Notes under the pieces: model-generated
The model's input: only the letters and a program-made list of their open reading frames with translations
What the model was told of the DNA's origin: nothing
Database searches by the model: none
Translations under genes and position numbers: made by a program
Shown here: one piece after another, positions 57,344 through 64,000 of the stretch
Layout: every line of letters starts with the position of its first letter
How positions within the stretch are numbered: the stretch's first letter is position 1
Origin: Calendula officinalis
Lineage: Eukaryota; Streptophyta; Magnoliopsida; Asterales; Asteraceae
Direction of reading: 5' to 3'
DNA: 64,000 nucleotides
NCBI GenBank assembly: GCA_963853835.1
Contig: OY970826.1
Span: 75,510,929 to 75,574,928, forward strand

Positions 57344-58702
57344 CGACGCCCACCAAAACTCGTCAACAGTCTGCAAATCTGATAGATAGATATCCAGGTG
57401 AAATTCGATCAAAAGACCCGGAATTTGAGGGGATTTTTTTTTAGGGATTTGATGATGCAGAAAATTGATTTTAGAACAAAGGTGAAGACGTTAGGTAACA
57501 AGGGGGGAAACAACAAAGGGTTTCAGTTTGTATAAAAACTATTTGGCACACGGGCATATCAAATACGTATATTGTATTTTAAAGGGTATAAATTTCATAA
57601 ACTACAAGTATATTTAAGGAGTGAGAATTAGAGGTGTTTAAAACAGGGTATTATAACTTTCTGATATCCAATTTTTTTGGATAATGATTTTTATTATTTG
57701 TATTTGATATCTAAATTTTCAGATATCCGAAATATAGATATTTGGTACCCGAAATACAAATTATATATATATTTTCGGATATTTCAAATATATTTTTTCA
57801 TATTTTAGATAATTTTCAGATAACGGATGTCTATATTATACATAGTAATTAAAGTGTTTAAAATGTAAATTGTTTATTAAACATGTAGATTAGTGGCTTT
57901 GCGAGTTTGCCTTAAAAAATGCAAGTGGTTGAGTAGGACGAGCAACATGGATCGAATACCGAAAACAAACTAGCCCCTACTTGTATTGTACTTAACTGAG
58001 AGACTTGAAAACATGGTTTTGTGACTCGAGAAAATTTGATATTATCAAATCGATACTGGTTCAAGATCGGACGAGACTATGTTAAGCAAAACCAAGCGAA
58101 TACCAATATTGAACTAGTCCCATACATGTCTCATACTGAACCGAGAGACTCATTATCATACTCGGTATCTGGTTTTGGGATCCAAGAAAACTTAATGCCA
58201 CCAATTCGGTACCGGTATGATATTGTACTCGCCCATATGTGTGACTTTGCCTTAATAAATCATTAGTTTGCAAATGTGTTTTTTATTACTGATTTTATTA
58301 TAATTTGTTTATGACTTCTTTCAAGCATTGGCCGTCAGCCGGCCCCCATGCAACAAACATAAAATGGCAAAACAAACCATACGAGTCTCTGGAACCGTAG
58401 AAGGTAACAAGGTGGACCAATTCTCAAAACTATGCTTCAATTAATTTACTAATTTTAAAGAATGAATATACAATTAATTCCTCTAAACCAATAAAACTAG
58501 CCGAACACACTGTTATTATTGCATCTCTTTGTTTTTTATGTATACCTCCTAAGAACTTGCTTAATTCATCTATAGTTTGAATTTTTTTTTTTTTTTTTTT
58601 TTTTTTATATTAGACTTGTTTGAACAACCACGCGATAAGGTGTTGATTAGAGCACGTTATTGGGGTTTTTAACTTTTAATTGTTGGTAATGTGTGGTGCG
58701 GA
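57344..58702. other. Intergenic between HIPP and DPB
   Basis: The DPB 5' leader lies to about 57500. 57625-57850 is AT-rich with repeated GGATATCC/CGGATATTT. An 82-codon open frame at 58021-58266 has no recognisable features. A T tract lies at 58579-58606. Confidence 0.5.
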
Positions 58703-60462
58703 TCACATGACTGAACAAGCAGCATTAGGGTTTTCGTCACTAAACATCCCAGCATCAGGCACATGAGGGTCATTAAGGTACATCGGAGGAGGTGGCGGAG
58801 GTCCATTCAAGTATTGTGTGGCATAACCATGGTTAACATAACCCTCGTTAACATAACCAAGGTTAGAGGTCGAAACCCCGTAATCTTGGTTATAATAATT
58901 TTGATTGTATGTTGGTATTGTGTATGTGAACGGATTTTGTCCATAATGTTCAAACTTGTTGACAACCTCGATACTCCTACTTCCATCTTTGCCACCACCA
59001 TCACCGCCAACCGCCTTCCCCTCGTCTTTCTTTTTCTTGTCGCCACCACCATCACCGCCAACCGCCTTCCCCTCGTCTTTCTTTTTCTTGTCGCCACCAC
59101 TATCACCGCCACTTCCTTTCTCTTTTTTATCACCTCCATCACCTTTTTCCTTCTTGTCATCTTTTTTCTCGTCTTTCTTCTCGTCTTTTTTAGGAAGGAC
59201 GATTTCGACATCTCTTTTTAGCTTTTGTTTTAAATAAGGAGCAAGTTCATTCACGTTCATTGTCCCTTTCACCATAACCAAATCCTTGCTAGTATCCGGT
59301 ATTACCGATTCTACACCTATTCACCAAGCAACCAATGACCAACGTTATTCAAAGTTTTCAAACAATTTAATATAACTAACACGTTTTTAGGAACAACATT
59401 ATAAATACAAATAAAAAATTTATTTCCTTTTGGATATGACAACTATCTTTACAAAAATAATATTAATATTAATATACTTTATTCCTACAAAAAACAATGC
59501 TCTTTATTTTATGAAATTTAACCTTTCTTGTTTTAAATGTATAATTGTTTACACATATGATCAAACTTGTTACTTTTATGAACCATTAATTTATTGTCAA
59601 ATGGTTTATGTTATGAAAATTAACAACATGGTTTAAGTTTCATCTAGATATTTAATTAACAATAACCCACCTTTAATCTTTGAAACAGTTCGTTTAATTT
59701 TATGTGCGCACCCATCGCAGTGAAGCGGAATCTTCAACACCACCATACTCGATTGAACCTATAGTTACCACATAATTAAATTAATTAAGATCATTAAACA
59801 TCATGAATTCAACTCTTTAAAAAATCATTAAAAACTAAGTAATCACTCAATTAGCAATATACCTCTTTGGGCTTTTTAACATCCGACTTCTTCTCATCGG
59901 ATTTTTTCTCCGACGGCTTATCATCGGCCTTTTTATCACCTCCGACGTCCTTCTTCGGCAGAGGGGAAATAATCTCCACCTTCTTTTTCGTTTTATGTTC
60001 CACTCTCTCCTTAATCTTAGTAGGGTCAACCTTCCCCGTTACCGTCAATTTGTTGCTCGCGATATCGGCATTTACAGTTTCCACACCTAGACTCACACCG
60101 CCATAGATTCACCATCAGTAATCATACAAAAGAAAATTCAGCTATTCAGCTGAATTTTATCGGATTTACAGCTGATTTGTTGAATTTTTACTAATATATC
60201 TTAACGTTGTACCTTCGAAGTGACGAATGGAATTTTTGACCTTTTTAGCGCAACCTTCGCAATGCAAATCGAGTTTTAGAACGACGGCGGGGCCGCCGTC
60301 GGCCTTCTTTGCGCCGCCAGCGTCGGCAGCCGTCTTCTCATCGGAATCCTTCTTTTTATCACCTTTCTGCAACAAAATTCAAATTTATATGAGTTTAATT
60401 ATGAAGATGAAATCAAGTAGAGGAATTGAATCTAAGGAAATCTAATAACTCACCGCGCCCAT
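58703..60462 (-). CDS. HIPP: heavy-metal-associated isoprenylated plant protein with two HMA domains
   Basis: 362 residues in five exons (minus strand): 60462-60454, 60366-60213, 60086-59863, 59758-59671, 59316-58703; 1089 nt, GT-AG. The first exon is only 9 coding bases (MGA). HMA1 lies about residues 30-92 with metal site H38-C-E-G-C42; HMA2 about 134-200 with H142-C-D-G-C146. Lysine-, glutamate- and glycine-rich linkers follow each domain. The C-terminal YNQNYYNQDYGVS and PPPPPPMYLND stretches end in the CaaX box CSVM (359-362), a farnesylation signal that would anchor it to membranes. Family members bind metals such as Cd, Zn or Cu. The layout is closest to Arabidopsis HIPP5/HIPP6. Confidence 0.94.
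58991..59092 (-). repeat. Perfect 51-bp in-frame tandem duplication in HIPP
   Basis: Two identical 51-bp copies (58991-59041 and 59042-59092) encode a duplicated 17-residue block with DKKKKDEGKAVGGDGGG in the linker after HMA2. Confidence 0.93.
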
Positions 60463-60966
60463 TGGAACCGAATTTGAAGGTTAATTTCTATGGTGATGTT
60501 TGTAATTTTGTTGATTCGAATTGAAGAATGAATATGAAGGTTTTATTGGGAATTTATAGGAGATTTGGTTGTTGAATCATGAATATGGTGCATGTGGGAT
60601 GATGATGATGATGTATGTATGATAGATGATGGTGGGGATGAGAAGATTGACTGATTTGTTATTTGTGGAATTGTGGTTGTATTTATTTGACGGGTCGATA
60701 GCGTGAAGAAACAGGCTACTTGACCCGAAATATTTGACAAATTATTAAATCAAAGTCGGCTTTTACTGTTGGGCTATTGGATAGGTCAAACTTAAGACCG
60801 TCAGTCCGTACACGCAGTAATTCCACACAGTAAAAAGTACCCTCTTTTTTCTGAATTTCCAAATGTATATGGTTTGGAAAATTTTAAATCAAGTCGAGTT
60901 GCTGATCGAATTGCAAATTCAGGTTATAATTGGAGATTGGAAACATGGTTTCAATAATCCGATTGT
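60463..60966. other. HIPP upstream region, no further gene
   Basis: It should hold the HIPP 5' leader and promoter. A GATGATGATGATG stretch lies near 60600. No core promoter element is clear. Confidence 0.5.
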
Positions 60967-61522
60967 TGTTGAGTATTAACAAGTTATTAATTTAATGAAT
61001 CAAAACTTGGAAACAAGAAAAGTACAATAACCTAAATCAAAGATATTAATAACGAAATTTAAATGAAGATTTAGAAGATATTGATCAAACTTAAAAGATT
61101 TAATTTATTAAGTCATCAATATCCTTGTAGAATTTAAAAGATTCACTTTATTATTTTGTGTTTATCCTTGTAAACACTAGGTTCTTTATTATAAAAAGAG
61201 ACCTAGTAATATTGTATTAGTCGTCGAAAGACCCACGTTTAAAGAAAAACGTGTGTGTGTTTTAGAGCCCCAATGTCATTAGTTTGATCCTGTTAAAAAG
61301 TGTAAAACCGTTCTATATATTTTATGTAGAATTGATGCTTTTAGTAATCATTGTATAAAGTAATAATGATGAAAACCTTCTTTAGCAATAAAAATCTGTT
61401 TGTTTAATTCCGCATTATTTATGATTTGTATATGCTTACTCCAAGATCAAGAACTAACTATTCTGTAGTTTAAAGATCGAATTATATAGAGTTGTTCTAA
61501 ACTCAACATGTGGTATCAGAGC
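60967..61522 (+). mobile_element. Copia 5' LTR with primer-binding site, rest truncated
   Basis: The LTR runs 60967-61508 (TGTTGAGTATT to ACTCAACA), followed by TGGTATCAGAGC at 61511-61522. It is homologous, in opposite orientation, to the solo LTR at 39042-39615. No gag or pol follows. Confidence 0.82.
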
Positions 61523-62074
61523 AGATGACTCCAGATCTGGAATGAAACAAGGATCTATCAATCACCTGAAGAATCAAGCATAAAAAATTATGAATATAGT
61601 ACAGTCTTTTTATTAAATCTGAGGAACCGTTGATTTCTTACTATTTGTCTCGAAAATTCTAAATTCAATCAACATATATGGTCACTTTTATGAAGATACA
61701 ATGGATAAAAGGGTGTTGTTGGCACCGCCAGTTGTACACACCGTTGGCACCGTCCGCCACTTTGAGTGCTCGCCAGTATGAAGACGGGGATGGAGGGACT
61801 CGCCAGTTTGATGGGTGGGTCCAAAGGGGTATTTTATGTGTGTGTGTTTTGTAATGGTGGGTCCCAAAAAAATTAAAGGGAAGTGCTATTGTTGGCATGG
61901 GTACGTCAATTTAGTATCGGTTGGAGGGTAAGCTGACGTGGTGCTGATTTGGCAACAACTAACGGTATCAGTTTATTTTATCACTAGGAGCGGTCTTAGT
62001 CATGCATAATAAATCAGTTGATGTTTTTCATAAAAAATTTAAATCTTTGTTTTATCATCTGATAAATGTTAAAT
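61523..62074. other. Leader remnant and unassigned sequence
   Basis: The first ~150 bp may be leader of the truncated Copia element. 61690-61990 contains repeated GTTGGCACCG and CGCCAGT pieces and could be a further MITE, but I could not define ends. No gene. Confidence 0.4.
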
Positions 62075-62604
62075 TGTAACGCCTTAAATTTTATTGTAAT
62101 TAAACTAATTAATTTTTATTAAATAAATTATGTGATTATTATTTAATTATGAGAATTATATGATATATGCTTTTATGTATATTTAATTTGAGTAATGAAG
62201 TGTTCGTTTAATTTAATGACAAGAGTGTCATTTAATTCGTGTTTAATTAATCATGAGGATTAATTATTAATAACTAGAGGGTTATTAAAATTTTGTGTTG
62301 ATTGATTTTAAAATTTAATAACTAATTAACTTAGACGTTCATTTAATGCCGAGCCTCTCGAGTTTGTTATGGCGCTCGAGTCTTTGATAAACCCGGCCCT
62401 TAGCCAAGGCCTGTTAAGTCTTACCTCCCTATTCCGGTTTAAATCCCGCAAGTTTGAGGTTACGTCATTGGTCCTTTTCTAGTATTCAGTCAAGGTTATA
62501 TGGCCAAGATTTTTATGAAGGGCCTTGATCCGGTTTATTCTTCCTAGCCCATCCGAACTTAGGAGGCTTGTAGCCTTTTTGTCCAATGTCTTGTATCCTG
62601 AACT
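62075..62604 (+). repeat. Possible truncated Gypsy LTR
   Basis: TGTAACGCCTTAAATTTTA resembles LTR starts of Gypsy elements such as D. AT-rich sequence with TTAATTAATC repeats follows. No matching end or PBS is found. Confidence 0.4.
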
Positions 62605-62619
62605 AAATTACTTAAGGTA

Positions 62620-62806
62620 ATCTATACTACTTTTAAAAGCATGCTTGACATTTCTAAAAGAGGATGTCTGAATTTTCAACACTTCCATTTTTAGCAATGT
62701 CCAAACACCCTTTAAAATCAAAATTTTAAAATTTGCTTCACCCGAGATTCGAACCCAAGACCTGATGGAAAACAAGCAACGTGATAACCACTGGGCCTTG
62801 TGGTTT
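62620..62806 (-). mobile_element. tRNA-derived SINE, copy 1
   Basis: On the minus strand the head has CCAGTGGTTATCACG (A-box like) and GGTTCGAATCTCGGG (B box, near 62744). The body is shared with copy 2 (TTTAAAATTTTGATTTTAAA, CATTGCTAAAAATGGAAG, CTCTTTTAGAAATGT), and it ends AGTAGTATAGAT. Confidence 0.75.
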
Positions 62807-62814
62807 TTTGTTAT

Positions 62815-63058
62815 CCTTTTGATAACTCTCCTAAATATACAACTAACAGCGAATTTGAACGTACCCCAAATTAGACAACTACCTAAATTAACAATTTGCA
62901 TTTATTGTTCTTGAAATTAAACGAATTACCGTTAATCCTTTTGATAAGTCTCCTAAATATACAACTAACAGCGAATTTGAACGTACCCCAAATTAGACAA
63001 CTACCTAAATTAACAATTTGCATTTATTGTTCTTGAAATTAAACGAATTACCATTAAA
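62815..63058. repeat. 122-bp tandem duplication
   Basis: Two nearly identical copies, 62815-62936 and 62937-63058, starting around CCTTTTGATAA and sharing AACAGCGAATTTGAACGTAC. They differ at only a few bases. Confidence 0.9.
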
Positions 63059-63601
63059 AACCAAATTACCATATTTATAGCTAGATATGGGATCGCAAAA
63101 AACATAACCGTACATTTATTGTTCTACTAACTTTTTCCTTCAAAAAAACTCTGAACTTCTAAAACTAAATAACTGATACCGATACATTAAAAAAACCGTT
63201 TAGAATATACTTCCGAAATTGGGACGTAACCATTTAAACATAAAAATTTTGATGTATGTTTTTTTGTATATTAAATTGATATTGAATACTACGTTTTTTA
63301 TAACCTATATATATACTCCATCAACTAACGATGGAGTTGTTGTGCAGCATACAAACGAATATAACCTAAAAATGTCTTTAATCACCCAATATGGTGCTTC
63401 AGTGCTTCAACCACTGTCACGACCTACACAAGAATTAGAGGTAATTCGTCTATTTACCTAAATTCAAACTTTGCATTTGTACCACAAATGTGGATTCTAG
63501 AGGTCTTCAAAGTTTTCAACAGGTTCGTATCCATCAAAATCCTTTGAAAGAGGTATAAAAAATTTTAGTTCACACAGAATTTATGATTATACAGTAAGTA
63601 T
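63059..63601. other. Intergenic, no gene recognised
   Basis: AT-rich sequence between the tandem duplication and SINE copy 2. An 80-codon open frame at 63219-63461 shows no recognisable feature. Confidence 0.5.
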
Positions 63602-63800
63602 TATCTATACTACTTTTAAATGCATTTTGAACATTTCTAAAAGAGGAAGTCTGAATTTCAACCCTTCCATTTTTAGCAATGCCCAAACCAACTTTAAAAT
63701 CAAAATTTTAAAATTGCTTCTGCCGAGATTCAAACCCGGGTGGGCATGTACCCCCAGGCATGAAGCTTACCACTAGGCTATAAGCAACTTGGTGACTATG
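63602..63800 (-). mobile_element. tRNA-derived SINE, copy 2
   Basis: The minus-strand head is GCTTATAGCCTAGTGGTAAG (A box, 63770-63787) and CCCGGGTTTGAATCTC (B box, near 63724). The body matches copy 1 and ends AGTAGTATAGAT. Confidence 0.78.
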
Positions 63801-63802
63801 TT

Positions 63803-63955
63803 TCGTACACTTTCTATACTAACTGTCCCGAACCAATTTCATGTTAAACTTAAAAATTTTAAACCCGCGCTTGCCAAGATTCAAACTCGGGTGGGCAGGC
63901 ACCCCAGGCAAGAAGCTTATCACTAAGCTATAAGCAACTTGGTGTCTGTGTTTCG
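63803..63955 (-). mobile_element. tRNA-derived SINE head, copy 3 (partial)
   Basis: The minus strand has TTGCTTATAGCTTAGTGATA and ACCCGAGTTTGAATCTTGG, very similar to the head of copy 2. The body after it is short and diverged. Confidence 0.65.
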
Positions 63956-64000
63956 TACACTAAATATACTAACTATCACTTGGAATTATAACAACATTGT

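Noticed and set aside
57627..57850. TAGAGGTGTTTAAAAC followed by GGATATCC-rich sequence, resembling a hAT end
   Set aside because: No matching inverted right end or 8-bp duplication was found.
58763..59237. Long plus-strand open frames opposite the HIPP last exon
   Set aside because: They are antisense shadows of the lysine/glycine-rich minus-strand coding sequence.
61690..61990. Possible MITE with GTTGGCACCG repeats
   Set aside because: I could not find inverted ends or a target-site duplication.
1..64000. CRISPR arrays, operons, rRNA genes, functional tRNA genes
   Set aside because: The window is plant nuclear DNA. The only tRNA-like sequences are SINE heads without a complete cloverleaf.

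Overview
The window is nuclear DNA of a eudicot plant, most likely a member of the Asteraceae. The basis is spliced plant genes (an ABCB1 auxin transporter, an E2F-partner DPB, a heavy-metal-associated isoprenylated protein and a ribosome-biogenesis zinc finger), introns, AT-rich spacers and nested LTR retrotransposons. Two of these carry an extra 3' ORF of a kind I associate with Copia/SIRE elements of Asteraceae. The family assignment is inference; no database search was possible.

Bases 1-37551 are almost entirely nested retrotransposons. Element A (plus strand, 1-17011, 5' end outside the window) is a SIRE-type Copia element. Its protease is split by element C (472-9047, minus strand, TSD GTCTT), a non-autonomous Copia-type element with nearly identical LTRs, a long coiled-coil ORF and no pol. 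Element B (17854-37551, minus strand, TSD TGCAT) belongs to the same family as A, is complete from LTR to LTR but decayed, and lies tail-to-tail with A across an 842-bp spacer. B's reverse transcriptase is split by element D (23515-31869, plus strand, TSD CTTGA), a Gypsy-type element with 2.7-kb LTRs that encodes only a zinc-knuckle Gag fragment. LTR divergence (C about 0.3%, D about 0.6%, B about 1.9%, counted by eye) agrees with the nesting order.

Bases 37552-45370 are gene-free and hold a solo Copia LTR, a hAT-type non-autonomous transposon with an 8-bp TSD, a Harbinger-like MITE split by a 2.1-kb Gypsy solo LTR, and a second Harbinger-like element with an ORF remnant.

Bases 45371-60462 hold four apparently intact genes: ABCB1 (plus, 10 exons, 1317 aa); a ZNF593/BUD20-like zinc-finger protein (minus, 4 exons, 119 aa) whose first intron looks like a U12-type AT-AC intron; DPB (minus, 9 exons, 349 aa); and a two-HMA-domain HIPP (minus, 5 exons, 362 aa, CaaX end). 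The exon sets of all four sum to multiples of three with no internal stop found. They are unrelated housekeeping or developmental genes and show no sign of acting as one pathway.

Bases 60463-64000 hold a 5' LTR plus primer-binding site of a truncated Copia element, a Gypsy LTR-like fragment, three tRNA-headed SINE copies and a 122-bp tandem duplication.

The most unusual signals are the first intron of ABCB1, which is four tandem copies of a short intron, each with its own splice acceptor; the AT-AC intron; the conserved extra ORF of A and B with its own TATA-like and acceptor-like sequences; and an ACTACTGAT-type motif repeated through LTR, untranslated and coding parts of A and B.
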